From Acidobacteriaceae bacterium (GTDB taxonomy: Bacteria > Acidobacteriota > Terriglobia > Terriglobales > Acidobacteriaceae), in NCBI GenBank assembly GCA_025462735.1, contig JAOAPC010000022.1, positions 186,001 through 250,000 on the forward strand: DNA of 64,000 nt, in the 5' to 3' direction. Position 1 is the stretch's first letter, and each line of letters opens with the position of its first letter. The notes under the pieces are model-generated. The model saw only the letters and a list, made by a program, of their open reading frames with translations, did not search any database and was not told the DNA's origin. The translations under genes were made by a program, and so were the position numbers. Shown piece by piece: positions 33,614 through 42,296 of this stretch.

Positions 33614-34563
33614 GGCAACTGCTCCACTTGGCTGTGATGAATCCAGCCATGCTGGCCGCTTTCGGTTTCGACGCCATACCAATAAGGACTGGAAATAAGA
33701 ATGACGACACGCGTACCGGGGGGCAAAGGTTGCAGGCTGGAAGCGCTTTTAAATGGGGCAGACTTCAACTGGGTTCCCGGCGATCTCACTAGCCGCTCTA
33801 CCTCCTGGCGCAGTCTGTTTACGTGCTGTTGCAGACTTTCATCCGGGGCCCAAGCGATTGTCTGCTCGATCTGTTGCTGCTTGCGCTTGATCTCGAGTTC
33901 CTTCGCCGCTAATTGTTGCTGCTGACGCTGCTCGTCTTCGGCGGTTTGCTGTTTCTTAAGCTGCGCCGTGGCAATGTGGTCCTGGACGTCCTTGTATTCG
34001 GCGCCCTCGACTGAGCCATTGGAAAGATGTTGGCCATGGTGATCGTCATCCACAAAAATTGCTTCGATTTTCAACAACGTACTCTTGCCATCCCCGTTCT
34101 GGACTACATAGCGGACGGCCAAGATTCCGGAACCCGCACCGTCCTTAAAATTTCGGGGATCGAGCGCATTTTTTTTTATTTTGTAAAAGACGTGGCCCGA
34201 ACCAGTCCATTTAGGGAACACGCGGGTTGCGTCGGCGGCCTCGGCGCCCGTTATGTATTGGTCTTTGTTGTATTCCCTGGTGCCTTGAATGATGCCATCG
34301 GCCACGACGTCTTGGACTGCTTGCAACAACTCCTGCTCGGTCGCGGGAACGGTAACGCTGAGTCCCCCGCCGTAGTCCACTGCTTGCTTGGATTTCGCGT
34401 TGAGTTGGGGCGCGTAAAAAGCTGTCGAGATCAAGGCCGACCATAAACATAACCGCGTAAATCGGCCGCAAAGCAGGGGCCCGGGTCGGGAAACCACATC
34501 GTAAAACGATGATTGTGGAGAAGGCACAGCCCTAGCACCCGTGGTGACGAAGTCAAGTCTCAA
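33610..34563 (-). CDS. Secreted coiled-coil protein with C-terminal SH3-like domain
   Basis: The 317-residue frame opens at TTG 34563; a GTG at 34497 is an alternative. A hydrophobic signal (FTRLCLWSALISTAFYA) leads into a beta-rich domain (about 65-185, with AVRYVVQNGDGKSTLLKIEA). A Gln-rich coiled coil follows (about 200-260) and an SH3-like end (PGTRVVILISSPYWYGVETE, GWIHHSQVEQL). It is translated together with the next gene through a GTGA overlap. The two probably act at the same envelope site. Divergent to the respiratory operon. Confidence 0.75.
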   Translation of the reverse strand: MRLDFVTTGARAVPSPQSSFYDVVSRPGPLLCGRFTRLCLWSALISTAFYAPQLNAKSKQAVDYGGGLSVTVPATEQELLQAVQDVVADGIIQGTREYNKDQYITGAEAADATRVFPKWTGSGHVFYKIKKNALDPRNFKDGAGSGILAVRYVVQNGDGKSTLLKIEAIFVDDDHHGQHLSNGSVEGAEYKDVQDHIATAQLKKQQTAEDEQRQQQQLAAKELEIKRKQQQIEQTIAWAPDESLQQHVNRLRQEVERLVRSPGTQLKSAPFKSASSLQPLPPGTRVVILISSPYWYGVETESGQHGWIHHSQVEQLP

Positions 34564-34608
34564 TCAAGAGTCAAATAGTAGAGAACTGTAGAGATTTTTT
34601 TAACATTA

Positions 34609-34654
34609 TTGTGTAAACGTGTTCGATGGTTGTGTAAACAAATCTATTACACAA
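34609..34654. promoter_or_regulatory. Operator candidate: TTGTGTAA sites
   Basis: TTGTGTAAAC occurs at 34609-34618 and again at 34630-34639, exactly 21 bases apart (two helical turns). An inverted copy, TTACACAA, at 34647-34654 makes a perfect 8-9-8 palindrome with the second. It lies in the AT-rich gap between the SH3 gene and the oxidase operon, so it could regulate both. Confidence 0.6.
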
Positions 34655-34667
34655 TTTTTACATTTTG

Positions 34668-34697
34668 TTGACAATTGAATTGTACGCGTGGTAAACA
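34668..34697 (+). promoter_or_regulatory. Sigma-70-like promoter candidate for the oxidase operon
   Basis: TTGACA at 34668-34673 is a perfect -35 hexamer. With an 18-base spacer the -10 is TAAACA (34692-34697), a moderate match. The TTGTGTAA operator lies directly upstream. The start codon is at 34766. Confidence 0.45.
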
Positions 34698-34765
34698 CGA
34701 TATCGCGCGTTTGTTGTGGTTGCAACAGAAGTCTGTTGTGGATGTATTCGCCCAGGAGGATCCCA

Positions 34766-36142
34766 ATGGCTTCGTCCCGAAGGATTGTTTCGGGTTTTGT
34801 GTTGTCCGTCACGCTTCTTCTCGTACTATCTAATAGCGCCTACGCCCTTCCTGCATTCGCCAGAAAGTACGGTCTGCGATGTTCGGCTTGCCATGAAGCT
34901 TGGCCGATGCTGAATTATTTTGGACAAAAGTTCAAAGATAACGGCTACCAGCTGATGAATGATCGGGACGCCCCGATTTGGCAGAACCCTTCATATTGGC
35001 CGATTACACTGCGCATGACTCCCTTCTGGCATCGCGAAAGCACTGACAAGATCGCGGTTGATTCCCCGAGCGGAGTGCCTAACGCGGCATCAATTCGAGG
35101 GCTGACCACCAGCGGATTCGACTACTCCGGACTGGATATATTGACCGGCGGCACGCTCGAGAAAAATATTTCCTTCCTGCTTGTTCCTTCGTCGGACAAT
35201 CTCGGCGCGTTCCATATGGAGTCCGTGAACGTGCGGCTGGACAATCTTTTCCATAGCCCATGGGTCAACGTTAAGCTCGGAAAATTCGAACTGGACAACA
35301 TCGTTTCCGAGAAGCGGGTGGTAACACTCTCGAGTTATGGTGGATCGTTCCAGAGCTATCACTTCATTCCTGTGGGCGACAACAATATCTTCGGACAGAT
35401 TGGAGATAATCAGATCGGTTTGGAGTGGATGGGGCATTCCCTGAATGACCGCACTCGGTTGTCGGTCGCAATTATTAGTTCGACCGATGGAACTCCAAAT
35501 CTCCCCTATGGCAGGAACGCTTACAGCGCCTTTTTTGCGGGCAGCCAGGCCTTTGATGTAGGCAAGCTCGGCACTGATCGTGTCGGATTTTACGCCATGG
35601 TAGGAGAGGCACCTACCACATTCCTTACCAGTGGCGGCGTCCCCATCCCAGGTACCGGTGTCGGCAACAAGGGATTCAGCCGCGAAGGCTTCGTTGGCCT
35701 CTTCTACTTCGGAAAACTGGATTTCCAGGTTGTAACCCAGCACGGATCTGACAGTAAATGGTTCGGTGCAGGATTTGGGAATCCAATTGACGATCCGACG
35801 GCGCCAAACAATATTCCCGGAACGACTTTACTTGCGGGCACTCGCAGCCCGACTTGGAACGGCGCATTTGTCGAGACCCATTGGGTACAGAATCCGCAGC
35901 TGATTTTCATTCAGCGCTCGGAGTGGGTACGCATGTCGCAGCAGGCAATTCCAGGCACCCCTTCGAACCTGGGAAATATCGACAACTACGTCTTTGGTTA
36001 TCGCTATATGCCGTTCATGACCAGCCGCGCTGGTTTGGCCTGGCACAACGAGTACTCATGGATCAGACAGCACGGGTCAGCACCAGACGGATCTGACCTA
36101 ACCAGCAGCAGCCTGATGTTGGGCTTTGACTTCGATTTCTAA
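34766..36142 (+). CDS. Outer-membrane barrel protein with one c-type heme motif
   Basis: The 458-residue protein has a signal peptide (FVLSVTLLLVLSNSAYA), then right at the mature N-terminus a heme c site CSACH (Cys39, Cys42, His43) in the text KYGLRCSACHEAWPMLNYFG. The rest alternates aromatic and polar residues in many short strands and ends GFDFDF with a terminal Phe, as in outer-membrane porins. It may carry electrons or a small molecule across the outer membrane for the oxidase encoded downstream. ATG at 34766 follows AGGAGG. It is the first gene of the respiratory operon. Confidence 0.8.
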   Translation: MASSRRIVSGFVLSVTLLLVLSNSAYALPAFARKYGLRCSACHEAWPMLNYFGQKFKDNGYQLMNDRDAPIWQNPSYWPITLRMTPFWHRESTDKIAVDSPSGVPNAASIRGLTTSGFDYSGLDILTGGTLEKNISFLLVPSSDNLGAFHMESVNVRLDNLFHSPWVNVKLGKFELDNIVSEKRVVTLSSYGGSFQSYHFIPVGDNNIFGQIGDNQIGLEWMGHSLNDRTRLSVAIISSTDGTPNLPYGRNAYSAFFAGSQAFDVGKLGTDRVGFYAMVGEAPTTFLTSGGVPIPGTGVGNKGFSREGFVGLFYFGKLDFQVVTQHGSDSKWFGAGFGNPIDDPTAPNNIPGTTLLAGTRSPTWNGAFVETHWVQNPQLIFIQRSEWVRMSQQAIPGTPSNLGNIDNYVFGYRYMPFMTSRAGLAWHNEYSWIRQHGSAPDGSDLTSSSLMLGFDFDF

Positions 36143-36152
36143 GGAGGAGCAC

Positions 36153-37055
36153 ATGCGTACACAAACACTCAAACTCACGACGTGCGCAGTGGCAGTGCTG
36201 GCGTTTGCCGGTCTCTCCTTCGCGCAAGTTACCGAATATCAGGAACAACAAAACCTCGGCATGGAAGCACATGCTGACCATGTGACCGGACACGCGAGCG
36301 GCGCAACCATGGACTACCGCCGTTATTGCGCAGGTTGTCACGGTGTCCTGGGAGACGGCGAGGGAGAGAACGCGGTATGGATTGATCCCAAACCGCGGAA
36401 TTTCACTCTCGCGACTTTCAAGTGCCGCTCAACCCCGAGTGGCACCCTTCCGACTGATGAAGATCTTTTCAGTACGGTCGGGCGCGGGGTGGAAGCCTCG
36501 AACATGCCTTCCTGGAATCCGCTGTCGCCGCAGCAGCGCATTGACTTGGTCGCTTACGTGAAACACTTCTCTGATCGCTGGAAGACGGAAAAGCCGGGGA
36601 CTCCGATTGAGATCCCAGCTGAACCAGCGTTGACAGCCGATCGTATCAAAGCCGGACAAGCTCTCTTCCAGAAGCTTGAGTGCTGGAAGTGCCACGGGGT
36701 CGACGGCAGGGCGAACGGGCCATCGGCGGATACTCTGACCGACGATCAGAACCGTCCTATCAAACCCTTCAACTTCCACGATCAAACAAAATTTAAGTGT
36801 GGCAGCACCGATCGCGACCTCTATCGCATCTTCATGACAGGGCTGGACGGAACTCCGATGCCTTCGTTTGCAGATAACGTCAAGCCGGACGAGGCTTGGG
36901 ACCTGGTGTTCTACTTGAGAACATTACAGCCAATGCACACAAAAGAAAAAGAGATCGCCAAGCAACTGGGGCTGAAACCGATCAATCCAAACGCACCAGC
37001 GCCTGCCGCAGCCCCTGCGCCTCAGCCGCAGAGCAATGAACCAAAACCACAATGA
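36153..37055 (+). CDS. Diheme cytochrome c
   Basis: The 300-residue periplasmic protein has a signal peptide (AVAVLAFAGLSFAQ) and two class I cytochrome c domains, with heme sites C59-x2-C62-H63 (YCAGCHGVLGDGEG) and C177-x2-C180-H181 (ECWKCHGVDGRANG). Axial Met candidates are in SNMPSW and TPMPSF. It likely passes electrons to the CuA site of subunit II. ATG at 36153 follows AAGGAGGAG. A Pro/Ala tail closes the protein. Confidence 0.88.
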   Translation: MRTQTLKLTTCAVAVLAFAGLSFAQVTEYQEQQNLGMEAHADHVTGHASGATMDYRRYCAGCHGVLGDGEGENAVWIDPKPRNFTLATFKCRSTPSGTLPTDEDLFSTVGRGVEASNMPSWNPLSPQQRIDLVAYVKHFSDRWKTEKPGTPIEIPAEPALTADRIKAGQALFQKLECWKCHGVDGRANGPSADTLTDDQNRPIKPFNFHDQTKFKCGSTDRDLYRIFMTGLDGTPMPSFADNVKPDEAWDLVFYLRTLQPMHTKEKEIAKQLGLKPINPNAPAPAAAPAPQPQSNEPKPQ

Positions 37056-37123
37056 ACCCCCTGCGCGAGCGCCAGCATTTGTACAAAGCTAGAACCAGCA
37101 TTCGTACAAGGAGAACGAGTTTT

Positions 37124-37882
37124 ATGAGAAGGCAAATACCGTTTAAAGCAATTCTGTTTTTACCGGTTGCACTCGTTGTGGGTATTGCATTAATGCTGGT
37201 GGTCTCGCAAAAGAGCGTCAAAGCTGCGCCACCGTCCGGAGGCGGCGTTACGGGAATCGTCAAGCTCGATGGAACACCGCCGCACCAGAAGCCCATTGAT
37301 ATGTCCAAGGAGCCATCCTGCGCTGCCATTCACAAGGACCACCCGGCAACAACAGAAAACGTAGTCGTGGGATCGGACGGCGGTTTAGCCAATGTGGTGG
37401 TCTACATTTCTGAAGGATGGAGCGGTGGGGATGTCACTCCTTCATCGCAGCCGGTATTCGATCAAAAAGGCTGTCAATATCAGCCCCACGTGTTGGGGGT
37501 GGTGGTGAACGAACACTTCAAAGTAACCAACAGCGATCAGACTTCACACAACATTCATCCCATGCCCAAACCGGGTGGGCCAAATCACGAGTGGAACAAG
37601 TCTCAGCCGCCAGGGTCTCCACCTATCGACGCCGTCTGGCCGGCGGAGGAAGTTGCCATTCATGTGAAGTGCAACATTCATCCATGGATGAGCGGGTATC
37701 ATGTAGTGGTAAAGACACCCTACGGCGTGAGCGATGACAAGGGTTCTTTCAAGATTGAGAACCTTCCGCCGGGAAACTATACGTTGACCGCATGGCAGGA
37801 GACCTACGGGACACAGACTCAAAAGGTGACGGTTGCGGCCGGGAAACCTGCCACAGCAACCTTCACCTTCAAGGCGAAGTAA
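37124..37882 (+). CDS. Cupredoxin-like protein with carboxypeptidase-regulatory-type end
   Basis: The 252-residue protein has an N-terminal membrane anchor (about 8-28) and a beta-sandwich. Copper ligands of type 1 form are visible: His142 or His145 in SHNIHPM, then Cys183, His186 and Met189 in KCNIHPWMSGYH. The end (GSFKIENLPPGNYTLTAWQE) is the pattern of a carboxypeptidase-regulatory-like fold. It may be a periplasmic copper electron carrier for this oxidase. ATG at 37124 with AAGGAG upstream. Confidence 0.82.
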   Translation: MRRQIPFKAILFLPVALVVGIALMLVVSQKSVKAAPPSGGGVTGIVKLDGTPPHQKPIDMSKEPSCAAIHKDHPATTENVVVGSDGGLANVVVYISEGWSGGDVTPSSQPVFDQKGCQYQPHVLGVVVNEHFKVTNSDQTSHNIHPMPKPGGPNHEWNKSQPPGSPPIDAVWPAEEVAIHVKCNIHPWMSGYHVVVKTPYGVSDDKGSFKIENLPPGNYTLTAWQETYGTQTQKVTVAAGKPATATFTFKAK

Positions 37883-37896
37883 CCGGTTGACCTGAA

Positions 37897-37921
37897 GAGC
37901 CGCCGCGCAACACGGCGGCTC
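37897..37921 (+). other. Strong hairpin between cupredoxin and coxB genes
   Basis: GAGCCGCCG and CGGCGGCTC pair perfectly over nine bases with a seven-base loop. No T-run follows. In the middle of an operon it may stabilise or set the ends of processed transcripts rather than stop transcription. Confidence 0.5.
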
Positions 37922-37959
37922 GAAAGAATCGGGACGAAACTGGCCTCAACGAGGGCAAA

Positions 37960-38763
37960 ATGGCAAAGCTTTTTGCTGTCACCATTATCGTAATTGCTAT
38001 CCTTTCCGCGATTCCGATCGTGCGGCATACGTGGTGGACCTCACAGGATATCTCGACGCACGGCGCTCCCATTGACGAGCAGATGTCGGAGACGATGGCG
38101 GAATCAGGAATCTTATTTTTGGCCTCGCAGATCCTGTTGGCGGTTTTCATCTGGAAGTTTTCACGGCCCCGGCCCGGAGAGAAGATCAAGAGTTTTCCCG
38201 GCGGCGCTATGGGTCTGGTGATTGCCGCTTTTCTTCTTGTAGGAACAGAGGTTTTGGCGCTCGGCGCTTTCGGGGCCAAGGCGTGGGCCAGTATTTACTT
38301 CACTCCGCCGGGGGCCAATGCCATGCCCCTCCAAGTGCAGGCCGGGCAATTTGCGTTCTACTTCCGCTATCCCGGGCCAGACGGAAAATTTGGTCCGCTA
38401 CACCCAGATCTGATTAGCGAGGCCAACCAGAATATCTTTGGCCTCGATACTGAGCACGATCCCGATTCCAAAGACGATATCGTCACCGCTGAAATGGCGA
38501 TTCCGGTGAATCGTGAGATCCACCTGCTAATGCACTCGAAGGATGTAGGGCACGCGTTTTTCGTCCCGGAATTGCGAGTGCACCAGGATTTCGTTCCAGG
38601 TCTGGATCTCTCGATGCATTTCACGGCTACCAAGGTGGGCCGGTACGAGATTGTGTGTACGCAGCTCTGTGGCCTTGGGCATTACAACATGAGGGCATAT
38701 CTGAGTGTGTTCTCACAGGAAGATTTTGACAGTTGGCTGAAGAAGCAAGCAACGTTCCAATAA
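37960..38763 (+). CDS. coxB: Cytochrome c oxidase subunit II, variant
   Basis: The 267-residue subunit has two N-terminal membrane helices (a third hydrophobic stretch near 84-105) and the CuA domain: His198, Cys233, Cys237, His241 and Met244 (CTQLCGLGHYNM). The residue between the cysteines that is normally Glu (the Mg/Mn ligand) is Gln235. A loop of about 35 residues after FAFYFRYPGPDGKFG is longer than in mitochondrial-type enzymes. It accepts electrons from the cytochrome or cupredoxin encoded upstream. Confidence 0.9.
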   Translation: MAKLFAVTIIVIAILSAIPIVRHTWWTSQDISTHGAPIDEQMSETMAESGILFLASQILLAVFIWKFSRPRPGEKIKSFPGGAMGLVIAAFLLVGTEVLALGAFGAKAWASIYFTPPGANAMPLQVQAGQFAFYFRYPGPDGKFGPLHPDLISEANQNIFGLDTEHDPDSKDDIVTAEMAIPVNREIHLLMHSKDVGHAFFVPELRVHQDFVPGLDLSMHFTATKVGRYEIVCTQLCGLGHYNMRAYLSVFSQEDFDSWLKKQATFQ

Positions 38764-38776
38764 CGGGGGCGAGCAT

Positions 38777-40564
38777 ATGCACGACACATCTTCACATGCA
38801 GTAGCGCACCATGGGCCGCCGGCAAGTTTTATCCGAAAACATATCTTCAGTCTGGACCACAAAGTAATTGGGAAGCAGTATTTTGGGTTGGCATTTGTGG
38901 CCGTGCTCGTCGGAATCTTTCTTTCCTGGTTGATGCGTCTTCACCTGGGATGGACGAACTTGGCGATCCCCGGGCTGCATCTGCTTTCCAGCAACGGAGC
39001 GCCCGGCAACCTCATGACGCCGGAGTATTACCTGCAACTGATGACCATGCATGCCACCATCATGGTTTTCTTCGTGCTTACCACTGCGCCGTTTGCCGCC
39101 TTCGGCAATTATTTTCTGCCCATTCAAGTCGGCGCCGAAGATATGCCGTTCCCGCGCTTCAACATGATGTCGTTCTGGATCACCTTCCTGGGATTTATCG
39201 CCTTGATGTCATCGTTCTTTGTAGGTGACGGCCCAACCCTTGGCGGGTGGACGCAGTACGCGCCTCTCAGTGCCATTGGACAGGCTGCAGGTCCTGGTGA
39301 AGGAACCGGCGTCGTCCTCTGGGCTATTTCGATCACGCTCTTTTGTATTGGACAGTTGCTGGGTTCGTTGAACTTCATCACTACAACGCTTGATATGCGA
39401 ACCCGAGGAATGAGCCTTATGCGGATGCCATTGAGTGTCTGGGCATGGTTCATCACCTCAGTCATGGGCCTTACGGCGTTCGCCGTTCTGATGCCCGCGT
39501 GCATCTTGCTCATTTTGGACCACGTTGCCGGAACCAGTTTCTTTGTTCCCTCGAACTTGGTGATCAACGATCAACTGCTACCGCACTCGGGGGGTTCGAC
39601 CCTTCTTTGGCAGCACTTGTTCTGGTTCTTCGGCCATCCCGAAGTGTACATAGCTATCGTCCCCGGTATGGGTATCGTCTCCCATGTTCTGATCACGAGC
39701 ATGCGCCGGCCGCTACTTAGCCATCGCGTCATGATTTACTCCATGGGCGCACTAGCTGTTCTCAGCTACATGGTCTACGGGCACCATATGTTCGTCAGCG
39801 GAATGAATCCGGTTTCCTCGATCGCGTTCTCCTTTCCCACGCTGATCATTACGATTCCCGCGACGATCATTGTCCTCCTCTGGCTGGGGAGCCTGTACGG
39901 CTCCAGACTGCGCATAAATACTGCTTCCCTGTTCGCGCTGGGTTTTATCTCGATGTTCATTAGTGGCGGAGTCAGCGGCTTCTTCCTGGCACAGCCCTCC
40001 ATCGACATCTTGCTGCACGGAACTTATTTCGTGGTAGGGCACTTCCACATGGTGATGGGAGTGGCCGCGATGTTCGGGATCTTTGCCGGAACCTTTTTCT
40101 GGTTCCCCAAGATGTTCGGTCGGATGATGAACGAGACTCTGGGTAGGATCCATTTCTGGCTGACATTTGTGGGCACGTATACGATCTTTATGCCTTTCCA
40201 CTACATAGGACTGGCCGGGAATATCCGCCGCTACCAGGCATTCACACCTGATTACATGCAGCAATTTATTCCGGTTCACAAATTCATCACGGTTGCCGCT
40301 CTGCTAACAGGAGCTGCACAGCTGATCTTTGTGTACAACCTGATTCATAGCCGCTTCTGGGGCAAACCGGCGCCGGACAATCCTTGGGAGGCGACTTCGT
40401 TGGAGTGGAGCACTCCTTCCACCCCTCCGCCGTGGAACAACTTCGGCGACAAGATGCCGGTGGTCTACCACGATCCATACCAGTACGGCGTCGAGGGATC
40501 GACTGGCGACTATGTAATGCAGAACTCGCCGGAGCGCATCGAGACGGTTAGAGACGAAGCATAA
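38777..40564 (+). CDS. coxA: Heme-copper oxidase subunit I, A-like, lacking K-channel lysine
   Basis: The 595-residue subunit has about 12 to 14 helices. Heme and copper ligands are in place: His92, His287 (GHPEVY with Glu289 and Tyr291 for the His-Tyr link), His336-His337 and His422/His424. The D-channel entry is kept (Asp122, Asn129 in AEDMPFPRFN). Gap-free comparison with the Paracoccus sequence from HHM onward puts Ile365 at the K-channel Lys354 and Ala362 at Thr351. Gly415 replaces the Mg/Mn-ligand Asp after His414. It reduces oxygen and pumps protons, but by an altered route. Confidence 0.9.
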   Translation: MHDTSSHAVAHHGPPASFIRKHIFSLDHKVIGKQYFGLAFVAVLVGIFLSWLMRLHLGWTNLAIPGLHLLSSNGAPGNLMTPEYYLQLMTMHATIMVFFVLTTAPFAAFGNYFLPIQVGAEDMPFPRFNMMSFWITFLGFIALMSSFFVGDGPTLGGWTQYAPLSAIGQAAGPGEGTGVVLWAISITLFCIGQLLGSLNFITTTLDMRTRGMSLMRMPLSVWAWFITSVMGLTAFAVLMPACILLILDHVAGTSFFVPSNLVINDQLLPHSGGSTLLWQHLFWFFGHPEVYIAIVPGMGIVSHVLITSMRRPLLSHRVMIYSMGALAVLSYMVYGHHMFVSGMNPVSSIAFSFPTLIITIPATIIVLLWLGSLYGSRLRINTASLFALGFISMFISGGVSGFFLAQPSIDILLHGTYFVVGHFHMVMGVAAMFGIFAGTFFWFPKMFGRMMNETLGRIHFWLTFVGTYTIFMPFHYIGLAGNIRRYQAFTPDYMQQFIPVHKFITVAALLTGAAQLIFVYNLIHSRFWGKPAPDNPWEATSLEWSTPSTPPPWNNFGDKMPVVYHDPYQYGVEGSTGDYVMQNSPERIETVRDEA

Positions 40565-40586
40565 CCACGAAAGCAGCAGGCTAAAA

Positions 40587-41270
40587 ATGGCAACAACGAT
40601 CCACGAGCCGCCGAGAATTGAGAAGATTGGGGACTCGTCTCGGGCGCGGAGCAACTCGGGCAATGGTGGCTGGCGTCCGCTGGTTCCCGATGCCGGGGAT
40701 CCGCGTTTGGTCCAGGAGTACGCTCCGCCGCCGGCTTCGACTGGAATCTGGGTCGCCGTTGCCGGCATAAGCATGACCTTTGCGGCGCTTACCAGCGCGC
40801 TAGTAGTTCGCAAAGGTGGAGCTCCAGACTGGCGCCATTTCACGCTGCCGTCCATTCTTTATCTGAACACCCTGATGCTGCTTGCCAGCAGCGTAACTTT
40901 AGAAATCGGGCGCCGCCGGGTCGCCGTATTTATGGGCGGGCTGAGAAGCACGGCTGCAAGCCCCGCGCGTTGGCTGTACGTCACCCTAGCGCTTGGTTTT
41001 CTCTTCGTGGCCGGCCAGTATGTTGCGTGGCGGCAACTGAGTTCTCAGGGACTTTACCTTGCCACCAATCCCAGCAGTTCGTTCTTTTATGTGTTTACCG
41101 CAGCCCACGCCTTGCACCTTCTAGGCGGTCTCGGCGGACTTGGTCGCGTGATTTATAAGCTGGACCACCTCGTTCTTCGACGTAGCACTCTAGACGCGAC
41201 TGCTCGCTACTGGCACTTCATGGACGTTCTGTGGATCTATCTGCTTTTGTTGCTGTGGATGAAACTTTGA
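40587..41270 (+). CDS. Oxidase subunit III, first copy
   Basis: The 227-residue protein has a 45-residue soluble N-terminus and then about five helices of the subunit III type. Family text includes TLEIGRRR after the second helix, FVAGQYVAWRQLSSQGLYLA, AAHALHLLGGL and the closing ARYWHFMDVLWIYLLLLLWM. It stabilises proton uptake near subunit I. It is followed 20 bases on by a second subunit III gene, so the oxidase probably holds a split or duplicated subunit III. Confidence 0.85.
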   Translation: MATTIHEPPRIEKIGDSSRARSNSGNGGWRPLVPDAGDPRLVQEYAPPPASTGIWVAVAGISMTFAALTSALVVRKGGAPDWRHFTLPSILYLNTLMLLASSVTLEIGRRRVAVFMGGLRSTAASPARWLYVTLALGFLFVAGQYVAWRQLSSQGLYLATNPSSSFFYVFTAAHALHLLGGLGGLGRVIYKLDHLVLRRSTLDATARYWHFMDVLWIYLLLLLWMKL

Positions 41271-41290
41271 CGCACTCGACAGGAGGCTCC

Positions 41291-41914
41291 GTGAGCCAAG
41301 CCGATTTGACGATGGGAACGCATCCGCCGGGCCTGACGACCGGCTTGCCACCGTTTTCGGTGTCTGCGAAGAAGATGGCGATCTGGCTGTTCATCATCGC
41401 CGACGCCGCCACCTTTGCCGCTTGTCTTGTAGCCTATGGGTTTTTGCGCAATGGTTCCCCAAACTGGCCGAGACCATTCCACAGCGTAATGAATGTTTCT
41501 CTGATGACTTTCATACTGCTGACCAGCAGCTTGACCATGTTGCTTGGTATTCGCGCTGCAAAGATTGGTGACAAGGCGGGCGCCTTTCGCTGGACCATGA
41601 TTACCGCGGTCGCCGGCATTCTCTTCGCCTTATTGCACATACGCGAGTGGATGGCCCTCATCGGTGAGGGAATGACGATGTTCCATAATCCCTGGGGCGC
41701 CCCCCTATTCGGCGCGTCATTTTTCTCCATTACGGGATTGCATCTCTTGCACGTAACCGGAGGCGTCATCGCTTTGGTCGTAGTCGGGTTTCGTTACATG
41801 AGGGGACGCTACAACGCGGACGACCTAGAAGTTACCGGCCTGTACTGGCACTTCGTGGACTTGGTCTGGATGTTCGTCGTACCGTTCGTCTATCTTTTGA
41901 ATTTGGCTCAATAA
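41291..41914 (+). CDS. Oxidase subunit III, second copy
   Basis: The 207-residue protein starts at GTG 41291 behind AGGAGG. Five helices include MAIWLFIIADAATFAACLVA, TFILLTSSLTMLLGIRAAK, GLHLLHVTGGVIALVVVGF and the end GLYWHFVDLVWMFVVPFVYL. It shares the YWHF-x-D-x-x-W signature with the first copy but is otherwise divergent, closer to quinol-oxidase subunit III. Both belong to one operon. Confidence 0.85.
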   Translation: MSQADLTMGTHPPGLTTGLPPFSVSAKKMAIWLFIIADAATFAACLVAYGFLRNGSPNWPRPFHSVMNVSLMTFILLTSSLTMLLGIRAAKIGDKAGAFRWTMITAVAGILFALLHIREWMALIGEGMTMFHNPWGAPLFGASFFSITGLHLLHVTGGVIALVVVGFRYMRGRYNADDLEVTGLYWHFVDLVWMFVVPFVYLLNLAQ

Positions 41915-41933
41915 ACGAGGACGGAGCAAAATT

Positions 41934-42296
41934 ATGGTGGATGCGCCCGATGTGCAGAAGCACGAACCGCCGTCGAGATACACCGACCCGATCACAAGAT
42001 ACCTGCTAATCTATTTCTGCATTTTGGCGCTCGCAGCGTTGCAATTTGTAATCGCGTACAGCCACGTCGATACATCGGCCAAGTTTGAGCGCATGCTGCT
42101 TATCGCCATCGCAGAAGCTGGGTTGGCGCTGCTGTTCTTCATGCATTTGTGGGCGGAGAAGCGCGGGTTCCTGTTGTTTGTTGTCGTCTTCACCGGCTTC
42201 GTGCTGGTGGCAATGCAATACGGTTGGACTGACAGTTATCGGATGGAATTGGGCGCTCCGTACACGCAGCCTAAAGTAGGAGTGGTACCGCAGTGA
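41934..42296 (+). CDS. Oxidase subunit IV (CyoD/CtaF-like)
   Basis: The 120-residue protein has three membrane helices: LLIYFCILALAALQFVIAY, LLIAIAEAGLALLFFMHLW and FLLFVVVFTGFVLVAMQYG. The FFMHLW motif is typical of small subunit IV proteins. The polar ends face the cytoplasm. Its stop overlaps the next start (GTGA). Confidence 0.82.
   Translation: MVDAPDVQKHEPPSRYTDPITRYLLIYFCILALAALQFVIAYSHVDTSAKFERMLLIAIAEAGLALLFFMHLWAEKRGFLLFVVVFTGFVLVAMQYGWTDSYRMELGAPYTQPKVGVVPQ

Noticed and set aside
39752-40279. Minus-strand open frame of 175 residues
   Set aside because: Antisense to oxidase subunit I; His/Glu/Gln-rich composition reflects the complementary strand of membrane helices.
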